DNA from: Saprospiraceae bacterium
Lineage (GTDB): Bacteria; Bacteroidota; Bacteroidia; Chitinophagales; Saprospiraceae
Assembly: GCA_016714785.1 (NCBI GenBank)
Contig: JADKCC010000059.1
Coordinates: forward strand, 1-64,000
Length of the DNA: 64,000 nt
Direction of reading: 5' to 3'
Shown here piece by piece: positions 47,474 through 56,634 of this stretch. Each line of letters starts with the position of its first letter. Within the stretch, counting starts at the first letter, position 1. Below the pieces are notes generated by a model that was not told the DNA's origin, searched no databases, and worked only from the letters and a program-made list of their open reading frames with translations. The translations under genes were made by a program, and so were the position numbers.

Positions 47474-48279
47474 CTCTCGCAGAATTTGTGCCGCTAAAGC
47501 GGTATTTATCACATTTCGCAGATGGGAAAATAAAATGTAGATAAAAATAAAAATCTGTGCAATCTGTGGTATCTGTGAGCTATTTATTTTCTCGCAGATT
47601 TATCAGATTTCGCAGATGAAATATAAATTCGTATAAATAAAAATCTGTGCAATCCTTGATGTCTATGAGCTATATATTTTCTCTCGCAGATTTATCAGAT
47701 TTCGCGGATAGATCAAAATTAAAAATTTTATAACCTTAAATTTAATAAAATGGAACGACTAAATGACCTATCTTACATAGTGCGTAAAGCAGTCTTCAAT
47801 GTACATAATGAACTAGGGCCAGGACTATTCGAAAGTGTATATGAAGCAGCCATGTTGATAGAACTTGAGCTATTAGGGCTGAAAGCAGAGAGCCAAAAAG
47901 ATGTTAAAGCCATGTATAAAAACAGAGATTTAGGTTTGGGGTTTAGAATCGATATATTGGTAGATGATGAATTAATTGTGGAGATAAAATCAGTAGAAAC
48001 ACTTTCCAATACACACAAAAAACAATTATTAACCTACCTAAGATTAACCAAAAAGAAACTTGGAATTTTGGTCAATTTTAATGACGAATCTATTATAGAT
48101 AAAGAAAGTATTATCAGAATCATAAACACAAAGCAACATAAAAAGTCAGAATGATTATCAAATATAAAATCCGTGATATCTGTGAGCTATTTATTCTCTC
48201 GCAGATTTATCAGATTTCGCAGATAAAAAATGAAATATTGATAAAATAAAAATCTGTGCAATCCGTGTTATCTGTGAGC
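47474..48279. repeat. Tandem inverted-repeat units surrounding the GxxExxY gene
   Basis: Each unit is box A (CTCGCAGATTTATCAGATTT then CGCAGAT), an AT-rich spacer, and box B (AAATCTGTGCAATC, then ATCTGTGAGC). Box B is an imperfect inverted copy of box A. A boxes: about 47474-47523 (diverged), 47591-47617, 47681-47709, 48196-48224. B boxes: 47551-47580, 47641-47670, 48166-48187, 48249-48279. In the third unit the spacer is replaced by the GxxExxY gene. Confidence 0.85.
47750..48154 (+). CDS. GxxExxY family protein (PD-(D/E)XK-like)
   Basis: The 134-aa protein has the defining motif in NELGPGLFESVYEAA (G-L-F-E-S-V-Y), then LGLGFRIDILVDDELIVEIKS, which supplies the D and E-x-K residues of a nuclease-like core, and KQLLTYLRLTKKKLGILVNF. 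The family is widespread in Bacteroidota; its function is not established. The gene is nested between an A and a B box of the flanking repeat array, so it looks like cargo of a repeat-bounded element. Confidence 0.88.
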   Translation: MERLNDLSYIVRKAVFNVHNELGPGLFESVYEAAMLIELELLGLKAESQKDVKAMYKNRDLGLGFRIDILVDDELIVEIKSVETLSNTHKKQLLTYLRLTKKKLGILVNFNDESIIDKESIIRIINTKQHKKSE

Positions 48280-48295
48280 ACAAAATCTTAATACC

Positions 48296-49322
48296 ATGCC
48301 CATAAACAAAAACGCACTTATCCGATACAAAGTCCTAGACGCTTGCTTACGTAATCGCCAACGAAAATGGACGCTAGACATGCTCGTGGATAAAGTCAGC
48401 GATGCACTTTACGAATATGAAGGTATCTCCAAAGGCGCATCTATCCGCACTATCCAATACGACATCCAAATGATGCGGAGTGATAAGCTTGGCTACAATG
48501 CGCCTATCATCGTGGTGGACAAAAAATATTACACCTACGAAGAACCAAAATATAGCATAACCAACCTGCCCATCTCTCATGCCGATATGCAACAGATGTC
48601 CGAAGCTGTAGAACTATTAAAGCAGTTCAAGGGATTCGAACATTTTAACAATCTGAATGATGTGGTGCAAAAACTCGAAGATCACGTTTATAGCACGTCA
48701 AAAAAACAACCTTCCATCATCCATTTTGAAAAAAACGAAAGGCTCACAGGCATTCATTATCTAGATGTATTGTACAAAGCCATTCAAGAGAAAAAAGGTA
48801 TTATCTATAACGTACAAATCTTTCAAGGCAGAATCTGCAAATATCATTACATTTCATCCTTGGTGGCTGAAAGAGTATAAAAATCGTTGGTTCCTATTCG
48901 GTTTGAAAGCAGATACGATATTGAATCTTGCGCTAGATAGAATAATCTCCATTGAAGATGATGAGAAAACCATCTATAAACCTTCGCAAATTTCATCGAT
49001 AGACGATTATTTCAGAGATGTCATAGGCGTATCAGTGAGTCTGAATATCCGTGCTGAACATGTGCGCATTTGGATCAATGCAGAAAATGCCCCTTATGTA
49101 GAAACCAAACCATTACATCATAGTCAGCAAATCTTAGAGCGAAATGATGACGGTAGTATTGTTATTAGCATTCATGTGCAACTCAATTTTGAATTGGAGC
49201 GAGAAATCCTCGGATTTGGAGAAAGTATGGTTGTTTTATCTCCTAAAAGATTGGTAAATAGGATAGCGAAGAAGGTTGCCAGTATGTCATTGACATACGT
49301 AGAAAAAGAAATCAAAGAGTAG
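48296..49322 (+). pseudogene. WYL-domain transcriptional regulator, one A-run frameshift
   Basis: The N-terminal winged helix (NRQRKWTLDMLVDKVSDALY, GASIRTIQYDIQMMRS) is followed by a linker and a WYL domain (KVLSITYKSFKAESANIITF, HPWWLKEYKNRWFLFG, the family's YxxxxWYLxG equivalent) and a C-terminal WCX region (LGFGESMVVLSPKRLVNRIA). The frame breaks at the A6 run 48791-48796; one A fewer joins both parts into about 341 aa. WYL regulators control phage-defence and RNA-repair loci and often bind inverted repeats. It is the best local candidate to act at the three shared operators. Confidence 0.8.
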
Positions 49323-49435
49323 AATAAGGTTACACCGCATTGTCACAACTAAGACAAACTCTGCACTGAGAATTCTTTAACACAGAAATTGCTAAAAAAC
49401 CCGGATTTCAAAACGTTCTTCATTTATATAAACAA

Positions 49436-50131
49436 CTAATGCCCAAAAACCGCCACGGCTCTTACCGGTGAACCAGTACCACCTCTAATTTTAAGCGGCA
49501 ATCCAATAAAACGAAAACGGCCCCTGCCTACTAATTGATACAAGTTAATCATATTTTCATAATGTGTGAAACCTAATTCACCACATATAGCATGTACCTC
49601 TCTATTGGAGATTCTTGGTACACCAGGTGACATAGTTTCAACACCGAAAGCAGCAATTTGTTTCTGTCCCAACCACCTTGCAGTTGATGCAGAGACACCT
49701 GGTCCGTTACCCCAATTTTCAGTACCAAAATATTTACGGTAGTGATCAGTGTATAATAAAACAGTATCTCCTTTCTGGATATTTAAGTTAGCAACTTCAC
49801 ATGCAGTCTCAATTTCATCTATTTCTATAAGCTCTTGGCATTTTTTATATCCAAAATCCAAACAGATTCCTTCCGTATAAAACGTGGTAAGTGGCATGAT
49901 GTCAATGGACTGCCCAACGAATTGGCAGCCCATGTGATTGATGGCATCTACATGTGTCCCTGTATGCTCCCCCATTTCTAATTTATAGACACTAGGAGTA
50001 GAAGTTTTTGCAGATGGTATATTATTCCATTGCTCATGCGTGGCATGGACACTAATTTTCACCTCAGGAAGGCCATTGTAAACAGGCATCCCATCATAAA
50101 TCTCTTGGCTAAGGTCGATAATTTCAAACAT
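49436..50131 (-). CDS. Cyclase family protein (kynurenine formamidase-like)
   Basis: The 231-aa metal-dependent hydrolase has the family signature GEHTGTHVDAINHM (the HxGTHxDxxxH metal site), starts IIDLSQEIYDGMPVYNG, and has GVSASTARWLGQKQIAAFGV and a final RGGTGSPVRAVAVF. Members open cyclic amides or N-formylkynurenine; the sequence does not fix the substrate. It is preceded on the same strand by the PKD-like protein gene, 21 nt away. Confidence 0.85.
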   Translation of the reverse strand: MFEIIDLSQEIYDGMPVYNGLPEVKISVHATHEQWNNIPSAKTSTPSVYKLEMGEHTGTHVDAINHMGCQFVGQSIDIMPLTTFYTEGICLDFGYKKCQELIEIDEIETACEVANLNIQKGDTVLLYTDHYRKYFGTENWGNGPGVSASTARWLGQKQIAAFGVETMSPGVPRISNREVHAICGELGFTHYENMINLYQLVGRGRFRFIGLPLKIRGGTGSPVRAVAVFGH

Positions 50132-50152
50132 TTGCCATCAGATTAATTCGTA

Positions 50153-50656
50153 TTACTTGACCTTGATCTTTTTGGTACCAATGATATGCAACAAACCATT
50201 TTTAATTTCTTTCAGTTCGATCACATACTTACCAGGCTGTGCATAATCATACATAAGGTTCTTTTGCGTAACAATAAGTCTGACTCCATCGCCCATTTCC
50301 ATGACATATCGTGAAGCTTTTTCATCCTTCAAAAATTGAAAATTAAAAGTCTTCCCTGCCAATATTTTACCTTCCATACTAATGTATTCATCAAAGGAGT
50401 TGGTAGCGACAGGAGAATCTTCATCATTGGATGCAAATAGGCTAGCTACGGATAATGATGATGGGCCTCCATTTGGACTGCTGATACTAGTTACTTCCGT
50501 TGTAACGAGCTTCTGCCCAAACAAGTAAATGGTACCAATGATACCCGTAAGTACTAATAAACTAAGGAGAAATGGCTCAAAATGAGTTGTAAAAAAATGA
50601 GAGACATGCATAGGTCTCTTATTCAACTGAACAGGTGTGTAATGCTCAATATTCAT
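50153..50656 (-). CDS. Membrane-anchored PKD-like domain protein
   Basis: A 167-aa protein with one N-terminal membrane helix (FLLSLLVLTGIIGTIYLFG), a Ser-rich linker, and a C-terminal beta domain of the PKD type (KTFNFQFLKDEKASRYVMEM then GDGVRLIV, YDYAQPGKYVIELKEI). The extracytoplasmic placement is likely. The function is unknown. It is probably co-transcribed with the cyclase gene. Confidence 0.6.
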   Translation of the reverse strand: MNIEHYTPVQLNKRPMHVSHFFTTHFEPFLLSLLVLTGIIGTIYLFGQKLVTTEVTSISSPNGGPSSLSVASLFASNDEDSPVATNSFDEYISMEGKILAGKTFNFQFLKDEKASRYVMEMGDGVRLIVTQKNLMYDYAQPGKYVIELKEIKNGLLHIIGTKKIKVK

Positions 50657-50982
50657 ATAATCGGATTTGGGTTAAAAAAAAATCGGTTGTTTCCGCCGAC
50701 AATCTTTATTATCGCTTGGAAGCGTAAAGGTATATCTTATTATTGAAATAAAAAATATAAAAATCAATTTATATTTCATTTTCATTATACATAATACTCT
50801 ATTAATGAAGTATTAAGAAGTTTAATTATATTACTACGTGATAATATGTTGATTATATAAATAGATAGTTAATATAAAAGAAATAAAAATGTTTTGAATA
50901 AAATTTCAACCAAAGCCAACTTATTGTAATTACCTTTGCATTTCTTTTTCAGAATTTATCATTTTTCATAAATAGTTATAAA
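50657..50982. other. Spacer between divergent genes with a -7 box
   Basis: No gene is seen in this AT-rich stretch. TACCTTTG at 50931-50938 on the plus strand matches the -7 box and probably serves the hydrolase gene that follows; I find no TTG at the normal distance. Confidence 0.5.
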
Positions 50983-51762
50983 TTGAAGAGTAAAATCAAA
51001 AAATGGTTTCATGGGATACTTATGCCAAGGGGAAAAAACTTCGTTAATATTAAAGAATTGGAAGTAGATTGGCATCACATTGACATAAAAGACGCACAAA
51101 AAACAATCTCCACCATATACAAAATAGTAGATACCAATCGACCAACTATTATCCTTTGTCATCCATATCTAGCGGAATCAAGACAATTTTTCTTAAAGCG
51201 AGGTCACGCCCAAATGTATTTAGAGCTCAACTGTAATGTTGTCATCTTTGATTTTAATGGTTTTGGTCAAAGCCCATTTGTCGATTTTAATTATCACGAA
51301 GATGTGGATATGGTCATTAACCATTTTAAGGGTCTTATACAGCATCCATCAATCGTATGTCATGGCGTATCATTCGGTGCTAGCCAAACCATTACTTATA
51401 CGTCTCAACCCAGTCATTTAGTTGATAAGATTATAATCGAAAACTGCTTAGACAGTAATCTTTCTTATTATAAAAGACGTAACAAAAATCTGTATTTTAT
51501 GATGCGAGGCATGATGGTAATCCCAGGAATCAATAAGAACCACGATTATGTAAAAGCTGCTGCCAAAATAAAAAATGTCCAGAAGGCATTGCTTATTTAT
51601 AATATTGATGACGATCTCACAACTATTGCAATGGGAGAAAAAATTCTAAAAGCCCTAAATACTTCTTCTGAAATGACCATATTTGAAGGAAAACACTTAG
51701 AAGCAATATCCAAAAATACTTCGGAATACAAATTAATAATTTCGAATTTTTTAAGTATCTGA
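50983..51762 (+). CDS. Alpha/beta hydrolase
   Basis: The 259-aa protein has the fold's oxyanion segment TIILCHPYLAESRQFFLKRG, VVIFDFNGFGQSPFVDF, and the nucleophile elbow CHGVSFGASQTI (GxSxG). The distal His is probably in FEGKHLEAIS. The start used is TTG 50983, which gives MKSKIKKWFHG; an ATG at 51022 is the alternative. The substrate is unknown. Confidence 0.75.
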   Translation: MKSKIKKWFHGILMPRGKNFVNIKELEVDWHHIDIKDAQKTISTIYKIVDTNRPTIILCHPYLAESRQFFLKRGHAQMYLELNCNVVIFDFNGFGQSPFVDFNYHEDVDMVINHFKGLIQHPSIVCHGVSFGASQTITYTSQPSHLVDKIIIENCLDSNLSYYKRRNKNLYFMMRGMMVIPGINKNHDYVKAAAKIKNVQKALLIYNIDDDLTTIAMGEKILKALNTSSEMTIFEGKHLEAISKNTSEYKLIISNFLSI

Positions 51763-51855
51763 AAATTTTAGACCAACGCAAAAGATTTTTTTTGAATATT
51801 TCAAACTATCTTCCAAAACAAGTACTACTTTTGCTGTAATCAAAACAAAATTCTA

Positions 51856-52359
51856 ATGGAAATCTTAAATTTAAATTTTTTAGTAGTGTTAGCTTCAGGG
51901 TTGATACCTATGATTGTTGGCGCCGTATGGTATGGACCACTTTTCGGTAAAGTATGGATGGAAGAAGCTGGCATGACCATGGAAAAAATCCAAGGTGCCA
52001 ATATGGCCAAAATTTATGGTGTTGCTACCCTATTCAGTCTTATGTTTGCTTTTGGAATATTCCCTGCCATGATACATCAGATGGGTGCATATAGTACTTT
52101 AGCTAATCTTGGTGTTGATACAGCTGGAAGCGAAACCAATCTTTATTTTGCTGATTTCATTGCCAAGTATGGAGGTGAATTTCGTACTTTCAAACACGGT
52201 ATGATGCATGGATTGTTAACAGGTATATTCATACTATTTCCAGTATTAGGTACCAATGCACTTTTTGAAAGGAAAAGTTGGAAATACATCTTACTTAATG
52301 CGGGCTATTGGACAGTGAGTGCGATACTTGTAGGAGGCGTAATCAGTGCTTGGGCTTAA
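51856..52359 (+). CDS. DUF1761 family membrane protein
   Basis: The 167-aa protein starts NFLVVLASGLIPMIVGAVWYGPLFGKVWMEE-like (the family hallmark VGAVWYGPLFGK is present) and has about four membrane helices. DUF1761 proteins are unassigned in function. TACTTTTG at 51826-51833 is a -7 box 22 nt before the ATG. Confidence 0.85.
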   Translation: MEILNLNFLVVLASGLIPMIVGAVWYGPLFGKVWMEEAGMTMEKIQGANMAKIYGVATLFSLMFAFGIFPAMIHQMGAYSTLANLGVDTAGSETNLYFADFIAKYGGEFRTFKHGMMHGLLTGIFILFPVLGTNALFERKSWKYILLNAGYWTVSAILVGGVISAWA

Positions 52360-52405
52360 ATTTTAAGATCACTGTTGTAGATTATTACATACCTTTGCGC
52401 CTATT

Positions 52406-53626
52406 ATGGATTCACAAGATATCATCATCATAGGTGGCGGAGCAGCAGGATTTTTTGCAGCTATCAATGCCAAAATCAAAAGTCCCGATTTAAAAGTAAC
52501 CATCTTAGAGCAATCTAAGGATGTACTCAATAAAGTTAGAATCTCTGGTGGTGGCAGATGTAATGCCACTCACCATTGTTTTGACCCAAAATTATTAACG
52601 GCTTATTATCCACGTGGACAAAGAGAATTGCTTGGGCCTTTTCATGTTTTCGGAGCACAAGACACAGTATCATGGTTTGAGCTACATGGTGTAAAATTAT
52701 ATACTGAGCCAGATGGATGTATGTTTCCGGTGAGCAATAGCTCTGATACAATTATTCAGTGTTTTTTGCAACTAGCCAAAAAATATCAAATTGCAATCGT
52801 AACAAATGCTAAAGTAAAGGATTTTACTCGGCATGATGTATCAAATAGTCATAGATTTGAAGTATCAACTGATAAAGCCGTTTACTATACTAAAATGCTG
52901 ATGTTGGCTACTGGTAGTAGTCCTTTTATATGGAATATGCTTGAGAATAAAGGATATGAAATCGTCCATCCATGTCCTTCACTTTTTACGTTTAATCTAC
53001 CTAATCATCCCATTAGTAAATTGATGGGTCTAGTGGTAAAAAACGCTAGTGTTTCTATAGAAAATTCAAAAATTACCACTGATGGTCCTCTTTTAATCAC
53101 ACATTGGGGACTGAGTGGACCAGCAATATTAAAAGCTTCAGCATGGGGAGCAACCTTATTGGCTGAAAGAAATTATGATTTTACAGCTTATGTAGATTGG
53201 ATACCAAATATAAAAACGGAAGAAATCAACCAACTCAGAGAAATCATGGCCAAGAAAAAAGTCACCGCCAATCATCTTTTTGGTCTTCCTGCACGTTTAT
53301 GGCAGTTTCTGATGGAAAGCATTCTTACAGATAAAGAGAAAAATTGGGCATCACTCACTAAAAATGAAATGTCAAATATCATTACTCAACTCAAAAAATG
53401 TCCCTTCCCTGTCAAAGGCAAAACAACCTTTAAAGAAGAATTTGTTACTGCTGGTGGTGTAGCCTTACATCAGATAAACTTCAAAACATTTGAGAGTAAA
53501 ATACACCCTGGATTATACATGGCTGGAGAAGTGATCAATATTGATGCAGTGACAGGAGGATTCAACTTTCAAGCGGCATGGACGGGTGGGTATATTGCTG
53601 CAATGACGATGGCTGAGAAAGGGTGA
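52406..53626 (+). CDS. NAD(P)/FAD-dependent oxidoreductase, HI0933/YhiN family
   Basis: The 406-aa flavoprotein opens with DIIIIGGGAAGFFAAINAK, then LNKVRISGGGRCNATHHC, the family signature, MLATGSSPFIWN-like LMLATGSSPF, ITHWGLSGPAILKASAW, TAGGVALHQINFKTFES and a closing INIDAVTGGFNFQAAWTGG. The catalytic role is not settled. -7 box TACCTTTG lies at 52390-52397. Confidence 0.9.
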   Translation: MDSQDIIIIGGGAAGFFAAINAKIKSPDLKVTILEQSKDVLNKVRISGGGRCNATHHCFDPKLLTAYYPRGQRELLGPFHVFGAQDTVSWFELHGVKLYTEPDGCMFPVSNSSDTIIQCFLQLAKKYQIAIVTNAKVKDFTRHDVSNSHRFEVSTDKAVYYTKMLMLATGSSPFIWNMLENKGYEIVHPCPSLFTFNLPNHPISKLMGLVVKNASVSIENSKITTDGPLLITHWGLSGPAILKASAWGATLLAERNYDFTAYVDWIPNIKTEEINQLREIMAKKKVTANHLFGLPARLWQFLMESILTDKEKNWASLTKNEMSNIITQLKKCPFPVKGKTTFKEEFVTAGGVALHQINFKTFESKIHPGLYMAGEVINIDAVTGGFNFQAAWTGGYIAAMTMAEKG

Positions 53627-53688
53627 ATGGAGAAATGTGAAAATATAAATATAGAAAAAACAATAAATACAAAATAAATCACTATAAA

Positions 53689-53721
53689 TTGATATATTAT
53701 TTGTTTTTTAGCTTATATTTG
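53689..53721 (+). promoter_or_regulatory. Promoter of the haloperoxidase-like gene
   Basis: TTG at 53689-53691, a 22-nt spacer and TATATTTG at 53714-53721 fit TTG-N17-23-TAnnTTTG. The ATG is 20 nt further on. Confidence 0.55.
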
Positions 53722-53741
53722 CATATTAAAATTAAATAAAC

Positions 53742-55112
53742 ATGAAAAATTTAAATTTAACATTCTTCACTATACTTATGATATTGACTTTATCTTGTAA
53801 TGAAGATGCTGTTGTAAACCAAAATTTTCAATCTATAGAAGTTGCCGAATATGATTACAAAGTTATTTATGACTGGAATCAAGTAATACTGAATATTGAT
53901 ATAGATGCAGAAGGATTCAGATATGGTCCTTCTAACAGAGTTTTGGCTTACACAGGACTTGCTGCTTATGAAGGAGTGGTACAAGGCATGCCAGCTTTTA
54001 ATTCATTTGATAGATATTGGAAAGGCTTTGAAATTCCAGAATTTGATGCTCAAAAAGAATATTGTTGGCCTATAGTTGTGAATGCAACTTATGAATATCT
54101 ACTCCCAAAATTTTTTGGCAATGCTCAACCTGATGACTTAGTTTTGATAGTATCCACAGCAAAAAACATAAATGATAAGTACAGAAGTATTATTAGTGAT
54201 GAAGTGTTTAAAAATTCTATAAATTGGGGGAAGTCCGTCGCTGAGTCCGTATGGAATTATGCTCAAACAGACGCAATTGGCCACGAGCAATATCTAAATC
54301 CGTACAAAAATTATGATTGGCAACAATCTTTCATAAAAGAAGGAGATTGGCAACCTACCTATCCAAATTTCGAATTGCCAATAGGTGGTGAATGGGGAAG
54401 TGCTAGAACCTTTGGTCTTAAAGAAAATGATAAAATTTGTCATCACCCTTTACAATATGGTACTGATTCTTTTGGACAATGTGTGGAAGTAGTAGCACAG
54501 ACTCCTGTTTATCCCAACTTTGATCCCAATTTAGATTATAATCTTTTGTATTCAAATGATGAGTTTGTAGGATTTACATTTGGTTTTGGACTTAGATTTT
54601 TGTCTATTGGAAATCAAGCTTTAAAAATAAAAAATAGTAATTTGTCGGACGCAGTTTATATGAATGCACTTTTGGGATTAGTAACAAATGATGCATCAGT
54701 AGCTTGTTGGCACTCAAAATATCATTTTAATATCGAAAATCCTGTGACTTATATTCGATCAAAAATAGATGCAGACTGGATACCAGCTATGTTTAATCCA
54801 ATCACAAAACAAAAAGGGATTACTCCATCTTATCCAAGTTATCCTTCAGGGCATAGTACACTTCATGCAGCTGGAAGTGAAGTTTTAAGCTTAATCTTTG
54901 GTAATACATTTATGATATCAGACCTTAGTCATGCTGAAAATCCCTTATTGTCTGACATTAGACCGATGATGTCAATTAGGGAATTGGCCTTATCTTATGC
55001 TTGGGAAAGAAACCAATTAGGTATCGATTTAAGAAGAGATATCGAAGAAGGCTTTAGATTTGGAACTGATATTAGCAGAAAAATCATCAAATTACCTTGG
55101 AAGAAACAGTAA
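53742..55112 (+). CDS. Vanadium-dependent haloperoxidase / PAP2-like lipoprotein
   Basis: The 456-aa protein has a lipoprotein signal (FFTILMILTLSCNEDA). The C-terminal part has the PAP2/haloperoxidase site: YPSYPSGHSTLHAAGSEVLS (the SGH His and neighbours) and, downstream, ELALSYAWERNQLGIDLRRD (distal region). NRVLAYTGLAAYEGVVQG in the N-terminal part is typical of the bacterial vanadate haloperoxidase-like family. Whether it oxidises halide or acts as a phosphatase is unknown. Confidence 0.8.
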   Translation: MKNLNLTFFTILMILTLSCNEDAVVNQNFQSIEVAEYDYKVIYDWNQVILNIDIDAEGFRYGPSNRVLAYTGLAAYEGVVQGMPAFNSFDRYWKGFEIPEFDAQKEYCWPIVVNATYEYLLPKFFGNAQPDDLVLIVSTAKNINDKYRSIISDEVFKNSINWGKSVAESVWNYAQTDAIGHEQYLNPYKNYDWQQSFIKEGDWQPTYPNFELPIGGEWGSARTFGLKENDKICHHPLQYGTDSFGQCVEVVAQTPVYPNFDPNLDYNLLYSNDEFVGFTFGFGLRFLSIGNQALKIKNSNLSDAVYMNALLGLVTNDASVACWHSKYHFNIENPVTYIRSKIDADWIPAMFNPITKQKGITPSYPSYPSGHSTLHAAGSEVLSLIFGNTFMISDLSHAENPLLSDIRPMMSIRELALSYAWERNQLGIDLRRDIEEGFRFGTDISRKIIKLPWKKQ

Positions 55113-55205
55113 GTTAATTCATTTCCTCACTATTTCTTCTTTCAAATCATATTTAATGGTCTTAATTTTTCTTTCTTCTTAAAAGATTAAAGGTGTCTTT
55201 AAGAT

Positions 55206-56492
55206 TTACATAAACCTTTTAAGTGACTTTTCAATAATCGCCAACGCTTCATAGATTTGATCTTCATTGATGACCAAAGGTGGAGCTAATCTTATTTTGT
55301 TGGTATGTGTAGGCTTAGCTAAAAGGCCATTATCTCTAAATACCATACAGATATCCCAAGCTAAGTCTTTGTGACCACCATCTTCTATCACAATTGCATT
55401 CAGTAATCCTTTTCCTCTTACTAATGTGATGATTGGGTTTCTCTTTGCAATTTCTCTAAGTCCTGCTCTAAAGATTTCACCCATTCTTTTAGCATTTCCT
55501 GCCAAATCTTCATCAATGACTACCTGAAGTGCTTCTAGTGTAACTGCACAAGCCAAAGGATTACCTCCAAAAGTGGAACCATGTTCGCCGGGTTTAATAT
55601 TGAGCATGATGTCATCATTGCAAAGTACTGCGGATACGGGCATGGCACCTCCAGACAATGCTTTTCCTAATATAATCATATCAGGCTTTGTTACTTTTGA
55701 TTGATTGCATTCTCCTGATTTACAGTTACATTCTCCACAAGTAGCCAAAAGAGACCCTGTTCGCGCAATGCCTGTTTGTATTTCGTCGGCTACAAAAAGT
55801 ACATTATATTCTTTACAAATCGCTGCAACACCCGCTAGATATCCTTCATCAGGTACAAAAACTCCAGCCTCACCTTGGATTGGCTCTACAATAAATCCTG
55901 CAATATTGGGATCTGAAGCTAGTTCTCTCTTTAAGGCATCTAGGTCATTATATGCAACACTATCTATCCCTGGCATAAAAGGACCAAAACCTTCTCGCGC
56001 TGTTGGGTCATTGGAAGCAGAAATCACAGTTGTGGTACGTCCATGAAAGTTATTGGATGCAAAAAGTATTCTAGCCTTATTCTTCTCAACTCCTTTGACC
56101 ATGTATGCCCATTTTCTGACGAGTTTTATAGCTGTCTCTACTGCTTCCACGCCTGTATTCATCATCAATACTTTATCATAGCCAAAAAGAGTGGCCATAA
56201 ACTCTTCAGTGGCACCTAGTAGATTATTATGGAAAGCCCTAGATGTCAATGTCAGTGTTTGTGCCTGTGTTATCATAGCATTTATGATTCTCGGATGGCA
56301 ATGACCTTGATTGACAGCAGAATAAGCTGAAAGGAAATCAAAATATCTTTTGCCTTCTACATCCCATACATAAATGCCTTCTCCACGCTCCAATACTACA
56401 GGTAATGGATGGTAATTGTGTGCACCATATTTTTCTTCTATATCTATATAAGACTGAACTTTTACTGATTCTAATGTGGCGATAGTGGACAT
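55206..56492 (-). CDS. rocD: Ornithine--oxo-acid transaminase
   Basis: This PLP enzyme turns ornithine and 2-oxoglutarate into glutamate semialdehyde and Glu. The 428-aa protein has EEKYGAHNYHPLPVVLERG, YFDFLSAYSAVNQGHCHPRI, FHGRTT, FIVEPIQGEAGV, VADEIQTGIARTG and the PLP lysine in IILGKALSGGAMPVSAV, all OAT features. Between TGSLLAT and KPDMI there is a Cys-rich insert, CGECNCKSGEC. It is divergent from an Lrp/AsnC gene, a likely regulator. Confidence 0.93.
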   Translation of the reverse strand: MSTIATLESVKVQSYIDIEEKYGAHNYHPLPVVLERGEGIYVWDVEGKRYFDFLSAYSAVNQGHCHPRIINAMITQAQTLTLTSRAFHNNLLGATEEFMATLFGYDKVLMMNTGVEAVETAIKLVRKWAYMVKGVEKNKARILFASNNFHGRTTTVISASNDPTAREGFGPFMPGIDSVAYNDLDALKRELASDPNIAGFIVEPIQGEAGVFVPDEGYLAGVAAICKEYNVLFVADEIQTGIARTGSLLATCGECNCKSGECNQSKVTKPDMIILGKALSGGAMPVSAVLCNDDIMLNIKPGEHGSTFGGNPLACAVTLEALQVVIDEDLAGNAKRMGEIFRAGLREIAKRNPIITLVRGKGLLNAIVIEDGGHKDLAWDICMVFRDNGLLAKPTHTNKIRLAPPLVINEDQIYEALAIIEKSLKRFM

Positions 56493-56634
56493 GTTTTAAT
56501 GAGTATTTATGATGAAAAAAGATGCGACAAAAGTAATATAAAAATTAATAAAAAATATATATTGACATAAATAAATGTATTTTTGCGTCATATTTTTTAT
56601 TTATACTTACAATTTAAGTCAATTTTAATATATT

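Noticed and set aside
47219..47512. Minus-strand 97-codon frame upstream of slipin
   Set aside because: It runs through operator 3 and into the T-arm of the tRNA-like RNA and has no protein-like features.
47474..48279. CRISPR array
   Set aside because: Repeats are paired inverted boxes with similar AT-rich spacers, and one spacer is a gene.
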